From positions 1 to 38,798 of the forward strand of contig CAZSNT010000094.1 in the NCBI GenBank assembly GCA_964607765.1: a stretch of DNA of 38,798 nucleotides. The letters are read 5' to 3'. Of this stretch, positions 1-7,042 are shown in pieces. This DNA is from CAZSNT01 sp964607765. Its GTDB lineage: Bacteria > Verrucomicrobiota > Lentisphaeria > Oligosphaerales > JABHEG01. The notes under the pieces are model-generated. The model saw only the letters and a program-made list of their open reading frames with translations, ran no database searches and was not told the DNA's origin. The translations under genes and the position numbers were made by a program. Numbering within the stretch: the first letter of the stretch is position 1; the number at the start of each line of letters is the position of its first letter.

Positions 1-9
1 GTGCCGGAT

Positions 10-27
10 GCCGAGCTGGTGCTCGGC
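10..27. repeat. Short hairpin at window edge
   Basis: A 7-bp perfect inverted repeat (GCCGAGC / GCTCGGC) with a 4-base loop lies at the extreme left of the window. No T-run follows on either strand, so it is not a clear terminator. The rest of 1-181 holds no gene that I can support; the open frame through it has no homology I recognise and reads out of frame into the next gene. Confidence 0.3.
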
Positions 28-181
28 GGTCCCAGGTTGGCCTGGCCGGTAGAGCGTTTCTGGGACAGCGCCGGACACGTCTCCGGGGTCGGGCTGCCCG
101 CCTCCCACGCGCTCCGCTGCCTGATTGTTGTGCGCGTGTCGGGACGGTATGGTTGGGGAAGACGTTTGCGTGGGAGTTCGT

Positions 182-2119
182 ATGCGGAACACGGCATTGC
201 TCATCGGTCTTCTTCTTCCGGCGCTGTCCGGGGCAGCCCAGAACATGGTCCGTGATGCGGAGTTCGCACACGGGCTGGACCAGTGGCAGGTTTACGGCGT
301 GCGGGAGAGTTTCGCGGTTGCCGCGCACCCGGACGACGACGCTCGGAAAGCCCTGCAGTATGCCGTGAAGCCCGGCACGCACGTCGTCCACCTCGACCAG
401 ATCATTTCGGTGGAGCCGGACGTTCTCTACGTGGTCAAAGTCCGTGTGCGCAACGACGGACGGCGGCTGCGCCCCGCACTGCGCATTGCCGATATGGGAT
501 GGCAGACGATCTGCTACGCCGAGGCGACCACAGAGGGGCAGTGGGAGACGCTCCGGGCCACGATCGTTCCCGATGAACGCGGCCAGGTCCGGTTCCAGCT
601 CTTCGGCGGCGGAAGGACCAACACCGATCCGGAACGCGACGGCGTCGCGTGGTTCGCCGAGCCGCATTTCGGCGAGGGCGACGAAGCGGACAGGCAGGCG
701 TGGCTCTCCGCAGCGGTCTCGGTCCGCTTCGATCGCACGATCCAGGCCGTGGACCCGCGCTTCTTCGGCGTGAACAGCCTGTTCTGGATCACCAACGACC
801 AGGCGAGGCTGGACGGGAAGATTGCCCAGGCCCTCAAACAGATGCCCTGCCGACTGATCCGCTTCCCCGGTGGCGAGGTGGCGGACAATTTCCACTGGGA
901 GACCAACCGGCTGGACGACATCAAGGCATTCCCGTTCGCCGACGGTCCGGACAAGCTTGGATTCGACGAGTTCATTTCGTGGACGAACGCCATCGGCGCG
1001 GAAGCGATCTGTGTGGTCAACCTGGAGAGTGGTTTCAAGAACGGCGACGTGGCCGGCGCGATTGCGGAGGCCGCCAAGTGGGTGCGTTACAGCAACATCG
1101 AGCGCAACTACGGCGTGAAGCTGTGGGAGCTCGGCAACGAGACCGACCTGCTCGGGACGCGGTACCCGTTGACAGCACAGGAGTATGCAGACGCTGTGGT
1201 GCGCTTTTCAAAGGCCATGAAGGCCGTTGACCCGACGATCAGGATCGGCGCTCTTGGGCCGATCGACGCGGATAAGGTGGCGCCGATCGATGAGTTGACG
1301 CCGGACGCCGTGGCGCAGGTGCGCCGGATGAAGTCCTGGGAAGTCCGCAAACGCAGGAAGGAGCTTGCGCGCCGTGCCGATCCCGGGCCGGCCTGGTGGC
1401 CGACGCTGATTCGGACCGCCGGCAAACACGTCGACTTCGCGATCGTGCACCGCTACGACAGCTCGCGCCGGACGTTCCCCAAGGCCCTCGCGCCGCCCCT
1501 GCGCCTGGATGAGCCCATCCGTGTGTTGGACCAGTTCCTGACCCGCGAGCTTGACCGTTCCGTGCCCATCGCACTCACCGAATGGAATGTCTGGCGCAAC
1601 GCTCAGATGACAGCAGCCGAGCACGCCATGACCATCGCGGAGCAGGTTGGCGACTACCTGACCGGCGGCGTGGACCTGGCGAATTTCTGGCCAATGCGTT
1701 TCCCCAAAGGCAAGGGCCAGGAGCAGTTCAGAGCGCTGCTCGACTTCGAGACCAAGACGCCCCAGCCGGTCTACCACGTGATGCAGCTGCTCGCTCAAGG
1801 CACTGGCACGCATGTGGTTGAGTCGGTCACTGCCGGCCCGCACCTTCACACGTTCGCTTCGATTGACCCGGATGCCGGCGTCGGCACGGTGTTCGTGATC
1901 AACCGACTCGCCCATCCGCAACCGATCAGCCTCTCCCTCGACCTGGGCGACGCAGCCGCGTCAAGCGGCACGGCCCTCGTCGCCTCCGCGTCCGGCGCGG
2001 CGCTTGAACGTTGCGATGTGCCCCTGCGGCAGGATGCCGGCACCTGGCACTGTGAGCTCCCACCGCTGTCCCTGACCCGGATCACGACTACCAGTCCAGG
2101 AAATCCTGCTCGTCAGTGA
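182..2119 (+). CDS. Secreted GH51-like alpha-L-arabinofuranosidase with N-terminal CBM-like domain
   Basis: Predicted exported glycoside hydrolase of 645 residues. The start at 182 is chosen because it places a clean signal peptide (MRNTALLIGLLLPALSGAAQ) at the N-terminus; an upstream in-frame start at 125 would bury it. Residues about 22-175 look like a beta-sandwich carbohydrate-binding domain (CBM4/9 type). A TIM-barrel follows, with an RFPGGEVADNFHWE segment that recalls the YPGG...W strand of GH51. The probable acid/base is Glu320 in WELGNE and the probable nucleophile Glu467 in TEWNVW; the latter is a GH51 hallmark. A small C-terminal beta-domain follows, as in GH51. The likely substrate is an arabinose-containing polysaccharide, but specificity cannot be read from sequence. 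It converges on the charged-protein gene and overlaps it by 32 bp, leaving no room for a terminator. Family assignment is good; GH39 or another clan GH-A family is the alternative. Confidence 0.8.
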   Translation: MRNTALLIGLLLPALSGAAQNMVRDAEFAHGLDQWQVYGVRESFAVAAHPDDDARKALQYAVKPGTHVVHLDQIISVEPDVLYVVKVRVRNDGRRLRPALRIADMGWQTICYAEATTEGQWETLRATIVPDERGQVRFQLFGGGRTNTDPERDGVAWFAEPHFGEGDEADRQAWLSAAVSVRFDRTIQAVDPRFFGVNSLFWITNDQARLDGKIAQALKQMPCRLIRFPGGEVADNFHWETNRLDDIKAFPFADGPDKLGFDEFISWTNAIGAEAICVVNLESGFKNGDVAGAIAEAAKWVRYSNIERNYGVKLWELGNETDLLGTRYPLTAQEYADAVVRFSKAMKAVDPTIRIGALGPIDADKVAPIDELTPDAVAQVRRMKSWEVRKRRKELARRADPGPAWWPTLIRTAGKHVDFAIVHRYDSSRRTFPKALAPPLRLDEPIRVLDQFLTRELDRSVPIALTEWNVWRNAQMTAAEHAMTIAEQVGDYLTGGVDLANFWPMRFPKGKGQEQFRALLDFETKTPQPVYHVMQLLAQGTGTHVVESVTAGPHLHTFASIDPDAGVGTVFVINRLAHPQPISLSLDLGDAAASSGTALVASASGAALERCDVPLRQDAGTWHCELPPLSLTRITTTSPGNPARQ

Positions 2120-2960
2120 GCTGCTTCATGCGACGCTCGACAATGGCGTCGCGGTGCTGCTGACGTTTCTCGATGAGCTTCTTCAGGTTGGTGAGCTCGT
2201 CCTCCATCTCGGCTACTTCGGCCTTCATCTCGCGCTGTCTGAGGTCGAACGCCTGTTGCAGCACCTTCTGCAGGGCACCTTTGACTTCTTCCCTGTCCTT
2301 GCCGCGGCTCTTCGTGATCTTCTCAGCCAACTCCTCCGCTTCGCGCTCGAGACGCATCTCCCGCACGATTCCCTCAAACTCCTCCGGGGCCTCCTCACGA
2401 AGCTCCAGCAGTTCCCAGGCTTCTTCCACCACGTCCCCGACGATCTCTGCCGCTTCCTCGGGTTCCTCGTCCGTCAGGAGCTTGGCTTCGCGCAGTTCCG
2501 CCCCGAAATGCTCGTCGATCAGACGCGCTATTGCCGCCCGTTCACGCTCGGGCGTCCCGTGGAGTTCATAATCGAGGAACTTCTCCACACTCAGCTCCTC
2601 GTCGTCGTCCCACCCACGCCTGCGGCGTCTGTGGTGTCTGTCGTCCTCGAAATCATCCCCGTCCCACCCCATGTCGTCATCCATGCCCTCGTCCATGTCG
2701 TCGTCCCAGTCCATGTCGTCGTCTCGGTCCCTGAACCGGCGCCGTTCCTCACGTTCTCCGTCCTCGCGCCTTTCCCGGTCGTGGTGCTCGCCGTCGCGCT
2801 CCCGCTCCTCGCGCTCGAGGTGTTCGTCCCGCTCGCGTCTTTCCCGTTCGTGATGCTCGCGGTCACGACGTCGTTGGGCCGCGGAGTCTGTCGGCAGTGA
2901 CGCCAGCAAGACGATCAGCAACCACCACATGACGCGTTTCATGCTCTGTGTCTCGACCAT
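2088..2960 (-). CDS. Exported, extremely charged Arg/His/Glu/Asp-rich coiled-coil protein of an ECF sigma operon
   Basis: Unrecognised 290-residue protein. The start at 2960 follows an AAGGAG Shine-Dalgarno 9 bases upstream; a start at 2942 would also give a signal peptide. Order of regions: signal peptide (MKRVMWWLLIVLLASLPTDSAAQ), a low-complexity R/E/D/H tract, a block with repeated D-D-M-D and W-D-D units, a poly-Arg/His patch, then about 170 residues of acidic helix ending in a predicted coiled coil (heptad-like AEMEDELTNLKKLIEKRQQ). It is the last gene of the sigma/anti-sigma run, and its 5' end overlaps the anti-sigma gene by 98 bp. Exported Asp/His/Met-rich helical proteins beside ECF sigma factors can be metal or envelope-stress sensors (CnrX/CpxP-like); that role is inference. 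Function unknown. Confidence 0.75.
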   Translation of the reverse strand: MVETQSMKRVMWWLLIVLLASLPTDSAAQRRRDREHHERERRERDEHLEREERERDGEHHDRERREDGEREERRRFRDRDDDMDWDDDMDEGMDDDMGWDGDDFEDDRHHRRRRRGWDDDEELSVEKFLDYELHGTPERERAAIARLIDEHFGAELREAKLLTDEEPEEAAEIVGDVVEEAWELLELREEAPEEFEGIVREMRLEREAEELAEKITKSRGKDREEVKGALQKVLQQAFDLRQREMKAEVAEMEDELTNLKKLIEKRQQHRDAIVERRMKQLTDEQDFLDW

Positions 2961-3591
2961 TGCTCTGTGCTCCTTTTCGTCGGGGGTTCTCTTCTTCTCG
3001 TTCGTTGCCTGTGTCAGGATTGCCGAGGCCACCGTCCTGCAGGGACCGAAGCTCCTTCTGCATCGTTGCGGCGCTCAGCCGCATCCGGCACCGCAACAGC
3101 TGTGCACGACGCAGCAGACGCCCACTGGTGCTCGGTTCGCCACGACGCTTCGCCTGTGCGATGTCGCTGCGCAACGTCTTGGTGAGTGCAAGTATGCGGG
3201 CGTCCACGTCCGGGGCCGCGGCTGGTTCGGGCGCCGTTGGTGCCGGGCGCGGCGCAGGCTCAATCGACACCACGCCGCCACGATGCAACGCCTGACTCCG
3301 CAAGTACAGACCAACGCATGTCAGCACGCAGCACACGGACACCGCATAGGCCGCCGCCATGGCAAGGCGGCGTGGCGTAGCCGCAGACCGCGGGCCGACC
3401 CCGGCCTTGCGGGCCAGGATCAGTTCGGCCCGACGCCGAGTCTCGGGAACGCGAGCACCTGAGAGATCGTGGCCGCGATAGCTTTCGCCTAACGACGCCA
3501 GCATCTCGGCCAGGTCTTCGCGGCGTGACCCCGGGGAGCCGGTTCCGGTGTCGGTCTTCCCCGCGTTGTTGTTCTCGGGGTGTTCCATCAT
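2863..3591 (-). CDS. Single-TM putative anti-sigma factor
   Basis: 242-residue protein whose ATGATG start overlaps the sigma-factor stop (ATGA), so it is translationally coupled. The N-terminal about 75 residues are polar and cytoplasmic-looking. One transmembrane segment follows at about residues 76-97 (AYAVSVCCVLTCVGLYL), then a Pro/Ala-rich linker and a basic helical region that would lie outside the membrane. No HxxxCxxC zinc-binding anti-sigma motif is visible, so it is not a classic ZAS protein. Position directly after an ECF sigma gene plus this topology make an anti-sigma or sigma-regulatory role the best guess; there is no direct homology evidence. Its 3' end overlaps the next gene by 98 bp, an unusually long same-strand overlap, and the C-terminal tail is low-complexity and basic there. 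Confidence 0.65.
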   Translation of the reverse strand: MMEHPENNNAGKTDTGTGSPGSRREDLAEMLASLGESYRGHDLSGARVPETRRRAELILARKAGVGPRSAATPRRLAMAAAYAVSVCCVLTCVGLYLRSQALHRGGVVSIEPAPRPAPTAPEPAAAPDVDARILALTKTLRSDIAQAKRRGEPSTSGRLLRRAQLLRCRMRLSAATMQKELRSLQDGGLGNPDTGNEREEENPRRKGAQSNGRDTEHETRHVVVADRLAGVTADRLRGPTTS

Positions 3592-4151
3592 TTGTGAGTC
3601 TGACTCGTCCGACGCTCCCATTCCCTGCGCAGCTGCCTCAACGCTCGGTGCACGCGCCACAGAATCGTACCGAGAGGGCGCCCGAGCGTCTGGGCGATCT
3701 CCCTGTGCCGAAGTCCGCCGTAGAAGCGGAGCATCAGGATGTCGCGGTCCTCAGTCTCCAACGCGTTGAGCACTCGCTCCAGCTCGGCCAGTTCCTCAGC
3801 TTGTTCCATCTCTCGCGCAGGGCTCCGGCTCAGCACTTCGTCCCGCGCCTGGTCCTGTTCGCCAACCATCTCGGAGGCGATCTCGAACTGCTGTCGCCGA
3901 AGCAGGTCGATGGCCCGGTTTCGAGCCACGCGGTACAGCCAACCCGACACGCCCCGGCGGGGTTCGATGCGGTCCGCATTCCTGGCCAGCTGCAGGAAAC
4001 ACTCCTGCACAATGTCCTCGGCCATCTGCCGATCCCGGAGCATGCCCCACGCGTAGGCCAGCAACCCGCGGCGATGCCGTTCGAAAAGCACTTCGAAGGC
4101 GGCCATGTCGCCGCTCTGCAGTTTGCGTATCAGGCCTACTTCGTCATTCAT
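3588..4151 (-). CDS. ECF-type RNA polymerase sigma factor
   Basis: 187-residue sigma-70 family protein of extracytoplasmic-function size. Region 2 is evident (about residues 20-85: FEVLFERHRRGLLAYAW, then AEDIVQECFLQLARN and WLYRVARNRAIDLLRR). Region 4 follows at about 128-180 (DRDILMLRFYGGLRHREIAQTLGRPLGTI), with its helix-turn-helix. It would direct core RNA polymerase to a small regulon, probably including its own operon. The gene lies 72 bp downstream of the rRNA methyltransferase gene and is coupled to a one-TM protein by a 4-bp ATGA overlap. No strong Shine-Dalgarno precedes the start. I could not identify a convincing ECF-type autoregulatory promoter in the 72-bp gap, so transcription from upstream is possible. 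Confidence 0.92.
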   Translation of the reverse strand: MNDEVGLIRKLQSGDMAAFEVLFERHRRGLLAYAWGMLRDRQMAEDIVQECFLQLARNADRIEPRRGVSGWLYRVARNRAIDLLRRQQFEIASEMVGEQDQARDEVLSRSPAREMEQAEELAELERVLNALETEDRDILMLRFYGGLRHREIAQTLGRPLGTILWRVHRALRQLRREWERRTSQTHK

Positions 4152-4223
4152 TGCTACGGATACTACGAGGCGTCCGGCACTTTATTGGGCGGAACGCCTG
4201 CAAAGTCCCACTATTTGGCCTGT

Positions 4224-5423
4224 CTAGACCTGGCAGACGAGCCCCTTCAGGTACCGGCCTTCCGGGAAGCTGAGCAGCACCGGGTGGTCGGGCGCCTGGT
4301 CGAGGAACTGCAGCGCCCGGGCAGGCCGCCCGGCGTCAAGCGCGGCGTCGGCCACGATCTTCTGAAACAGCGGCGCAGATATGGATCCTGAACACGAGAA
4401 GGTCAGGAGTTTGCCGCCCGGCCGCAGCAGTTTGAATGCGAGCAGGTTGATGTCCTTGTAGCCGCGACTGGCGCGCTGGACGTGGGACTTGGCGGCGGCG
4501 AACCGGGGTGGGTCGAGCACGATGACGTCGAACGACTTGCGCGCATCCCGGCAAGAGCGCAGAAACGTGAACACATCGGCCCGGACACACTCGAAACGCT
4601 CCTCGTCGAGACCGTTCAGGCTCGCATTCCGCGCTGCCAGTGCCAGTGCGGACTCCGCAACATCGACGTTCACAACGTGCTGCGCACCGTGCTTGAGGGC
4701 CGATACGCCGAAGCCGCCCGTGTAGCAGAAACAGTTCAGTACGGTGCGATCTACGCTGTACGGCTGCAGGGCGTGGCGGTTGTTGCGTTGGTCCAGGTAG
4801 AAGCCGGTTTTGTGCCCGTTGCGGATGTCGACAAGGTATCGGCAGTTGCGCTCGCGGATCTCGACCAGATCAGGAGGCTCCGATCCGTGCAGGCGCCCGA
4901 CCCGCGACGGCAGCCCCTCCTTCCCGCGCACGTCGGCATCGGAGCGTTCGTAGATGCCTTCGCAGGGCACAGATTCGGCAAGCAGGTCGACCAGGGCCTC
5001 GCGCCAGCGGTCCGTTCCTGCGCTGAGGAACTGGCAGACCAGCCAGCCGGCGTAGCGGTCCACGATCAGCCCGGGCAGCCCGTCCGCTTCAGCATTGACC
5101 AGGCGCTGTCCGGTAGCGTGCTCAAGCCCGGGCAATGCCGCCCGGAGTGCGATAGCGTCACGCAGCCGCTCGCCCAGGAACGCCTCGTCGACAGCGGCGT
5201 CCTCGGCAAAGGACCACATCCGTGTACGGATCTGCGAGACAGGTGAGTAGGCGCCCGTGCCCAGCACACGGCCGTCCTCGCTCAGGACCGACACGGTTGC
5301 GCCCGGACTCAATCCGGGCGGCTCATGGCGAATCGCGCCGGAGAATACCCACGGATGGTGGCGCAGGAGCGAACTCTCGCGGCCGCGTTTCAGCACGATG
5401 GTCGGTGTGTCGGTTTCGTTCAT
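4224..5423 (-). CDS. rlmI: RlmI-type class I SAM-dependent 23S rRNA (cytosine-5) methyltransferase
   Basis: 399 residues, matching the length of E. coli RlmI (YccW), which methylates C1962 of 23S rRNA. The N-terminal about 75 residues form a PUA-like domain (starting IVLKRGRESSLLRHHPWVFSGAI). A linker domain and a Rossmann methyltransferase fold follow, with SAM motif I (NCFCYTGGFGVSALKHGA), the motif IV-like VLDPPRF and the motif VI TFSCSGS, whose Cys is the expected nucleophile. The start at 5423 overlaps the preceding gene's stop (ATGA), so translation is probably coupled. The reading frame stays open upstream of this start, but that stretch is the antisense-like shadow of the zinc-ribbon gene. 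The activity is assigned by family resemblance; the exact target base is inferred. Confidence 0.9.
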   Translation of the reverse strand: MNETDTPTIVLKRGRESSLLRHHPWVFSGAIRHEPPGLSPGATVSVLSEDGRVLGTGAYSPVSQIRTRMWSFAEDAAVDEAFLGERLRDAIALRAALPGLEHATGQRLVNAEADGLPGLIVDRYAGWLVCQFLSAGTDRWREALVDLLAESVPCEGIYERSDADVRGKEGLPSRVGRLHGSEPPDLVEIRERNCRYLVDIRNGHKTGFYLDQRNNRHALQPYSVDRTVLNCFCYTGGFGVSALKHGAQHVVNVDVAESALALAARNASLNGLDEERFECVRADVFTFLRSCRDARKSFDVIVLDPPRFAAAKSHVQRASRGYKDINLLAFKLLRPGGKLLTFSCSGSISAPLFQKIVADAALDAGRPARALQFLDQAPDHPVLLSFPEGRYLKGLVCQV

Positions 5424-6502
5424 TTCGGTAACAGGATCCGGCCTTCGGCGGGGAGGTATTCGCCGACTTTGGTGTCCTCCGCGTCGAGCATCAGCATACC
5501 GGGGTAGTAGCGTGACGTTTTGGCGCCCGTGCACTTGGTGTGCCAGTCCCTGAAGCACGCCTTTGCCATAGTCAGTCGCCAGTCGTAGTCTTGATCGGTG
5601 AAGTTGGGCGTGACAATCAGGTAGAGGACCGCCCTCCCGTCCTCGATCTTTGCGTACACCTTGCTGACTATCTTCATGTCGAGGCGTCGCTGCTGCATCA
5701 GCATCCACTGGCCGAACGCCTTCAGGCGCTCCTGCAGGTGCGGCGGTGTGATCGCGTTGCCCGTGTCTCTGATGCCGGCGGTGTACGCTTCCGGTTCGAC
5801 GACCTTCACCCGCGACTTGACCGTGGCCAACGTCGTCGCGGCTATGCTGAGCAGCTGGTCTTGCAGCAGTTTTCGGCTGGCCGTGCCACGCCTGCCGTCG
5901 CAGGCGCGACACGTCGTGCCGCGCCGCTCGCCTGTGCCTTCGCAATCAAGACACGCCTTGGCGCCGCGGCAGACGGGGCACGGCTTGGTGATGTTGCCGG
6001 CCGTTCCGCGATACGTGATGCTGCCCTCGATGCACTTGGCGTTCGGGCAGCGCCCTTCACCGGCACAAGGCGCGCACGGCACACTGCCTTTGCCTGATCC
6101 ATCACACTGGGGGCACGGCTTCAGGAACGCTTCGGGCGCGATGCGTGCGTGCAGCTGACTCTCCGGGAAAAGCGACTTCAGCGTCTGCCGCTGTTTCTTG
6201 TAGACGTCAGTCTTGCCGCAGTTCAGCATGCCCAGGGCAATCAGAAAACACAGGGGCTCACGCAACGGCTTGTCAGACAGCTTGGCGGCTTGTTCGTACA
6301 GCGGCTTGTAGAGCTGCACCGAGTCCGGCTCGGCCTGGACGCGGCGGATCTGGGCGACGAGTTCCTTCAGCAGAGCGGTCTCGTCTGACGCAGTGTCGGC
6401 ACTCGTCTCAGCGCGGCTGCTCGGAGAGAGGATGCACGCGAGGATGCACGCACAGCAAAGGCCTTGCTGCAGGCGCCGCCAGGTTGTACTGAAGCTGAAC
6501 AT
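5420..6502 (-). CDS. Exported protein with DnaJ-like cysteine-rich zinc-ribbon repeats
   Basis: 360-residue protein of unknown function. The start at 6502 gives a signal peptide (hydrophobic core CCACILACILSP); no strong Shine-Dalgarno is visible, so the start is moderately supported. After a helical N-terminal region, residues about 130-220 carry a run of CxxC motifs, mostly of CxxCxG type: CPQCDGSG, CAPCAGEG, CPVCRGAK, CLDCEGTG and CRACDGRRG. These match the zinc-binding modules of DnaJ/Hsp40, but there is no J domain with an HPD motif. An alpha/beta C-terminal region follows. DnaJ zinc ribbons act in the cytoplasm on unfolded clients or thiols, so an exported version is odd. It is translationally coupled to rlmI (ATGA overlap), which suggests shared expression rather than a shared pathway. 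Confidence 0.72.
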   Translation of the reverse strand: MFSFSTTWRRLQQGLCCACILACILSPSSRAETSADTASDETALLKELVAQIRRVQAEPDSVQLYKPLYEQAAKLSDKPLREPLCFLIALGMLNCGKTDVYKKQRQTLKSLFPESQLHARIAPEAFLKPCPQCDGSGKGSVPCAPCAGEGRCPNAKCIEGSITYRGTAGNITKPCPVCRGAKACLDCEGTGERRGTTCRACDGRRGTASRKLLQDQLLSIAATTLATVKSRVKVVEPEAYTAGIRDTGNAITPPHLQERLKAFGQWMLMQQRRLDMKIVSKVYAKIEDGRAVLYLIVTPNFTDQDYDWRLTMAKACFRDWHTKCTGAKTSRYYPGMLMLDAEDTKVGEYLPAEGRILLPK

Positions 6503-6560
6503 ACGTCTGTCGACCCGATTGCCGCGGCAACGTGCGCGAGGACAGGGGGTATTGAGTTGA

Positions 6561-6721
6561 ACCCCCACGACCTCGCGTCGTGGGTGAACCAGACCGGCCG
6601 GTCGGGTTGTGCGTTGACGAACACTTTCCCCCCCCTTCCGCGGCGGCCGCGGAAGGGGGGGGGGAGCGGCCCCGCGCCGGCCAGCCAATCTGCTTCACCC
6701 ACGACGCGAGGTCGTGGGGGT
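6561..6721. repeat. Nested cruciform element: 28-bp perfect inverted repeat around a 16-bp GC-rich palindrome
   Basis: The outer arms at 6561-6588 and 6694-6721 are perfect 28-base reverse complements. Each arm is itself a hairpin (CCCACGAC-CTCGC-GTCGTGGG, an 8-bp stem). At the centre, 6628-6643 and 6647-6662 form a perfect 16-bp stem with a 3-base loop, with C8/G8 ends. The arms continue imperfectly inward for about 13 more bases, with 9 of 13 pairing. TATTGAGT (6550-6557) and ACTCAATA (6741-6748) bracket the whole as a further inverted pair. It encodes nothing. It resembles a REP/BIME- or MITE-like non-autonomous repeat; this is inference because only one copy is in the window. Confidence 0.85.
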
Positions 6722-6740
6722 CGGACCCGAGCCAACGCTT

Positions 6741-6904
6741 ACTCAATATACAATGTCGTTGAGTTAAGGAGTTGGTCGCCATCCCGGAAGATTAGGGTGA
6801 AAGATGAGGGCAAAAGATGAGGGTCGGAACACCTTGACCTTTCGCCTTAATCTCCCGCCCTAATCTCCAACGGCCGCTCAATTCAATGACATTGACTCAA
6901 TATA
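6741..6904. repeat. Second repeat unit bracketed by 10-bp direct repeats
   Basis: ACTCAATATA occurs at 6741-6750 and again at 6895-6904, each followed by GGTCGCCA (adjacent on the right, 23 bases further on the left). Just inside lie the imperfect inverted pair 6751-6765 / 6880-6894 (CAATGTCGTTGAGTT against CAATGTCATTGAATT) and the 9-bp inverted pair AGATTAGGG 6789-6797 / CCCTAATCT 6858-6866. AAAGATGAGGG is repeated at 6800 and 6813, and TAATCTCC at 6848 and 6861, both with a 13-base period. The arrangement suggests a small inserted or duplicated element next to the cruciform. Confidence 0.6.
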
Positions 6905-7042
6905 GGTCGCCAAGTTGCCGGTGCCGCTTAGAGGCGGGGCCTTTCTTGCATGCACAGGGGCGTGTGATAGGGTTGATAACGGGCAGAACGGGCCGCCTTT
7001 GGGCCATTGGTTGTCTGATTGCTGGATTGCTGGAGCAGAGGG

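Larger units (their letters stand above)
6503..7042. other. Non-coding intergenic block rich in inverted and direct repeats
   Basis: About 540 bases between the divergent zinc-ribbon and aldo/keto reductase genes. The left half (6550-6748) is a nested cruciform; the right half (6741-6904) has smaller inverted and direct repeats. Open frames through it are explained by the palindromes and resemble no protein I know. The last 50 bases carry the Shine-Dalgarno of the reductase gene (GGAG and GAGGG before 7043). Confidence 0.7.

Noticed and set aside
1..181. Partial gene entering from the left edge
   Set aside because: The open frame lacks coding character and reads out of frame over the signal peptide of the GH51-like gene.
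5424..5945. N-terminal extension of the RlmI frame
   Set aside because: This stretch is the alternate frame of the zinc-ribbon gene; the ATG at 5423 overlaps the previous stop and begins the PUA domain.
6367..6820. Several small open frames in the repeat block
   Set aside because: They run through palindromic DNA on both strands, have Pro/Arg-rich low-complexity text and no ribosome-binding sites.
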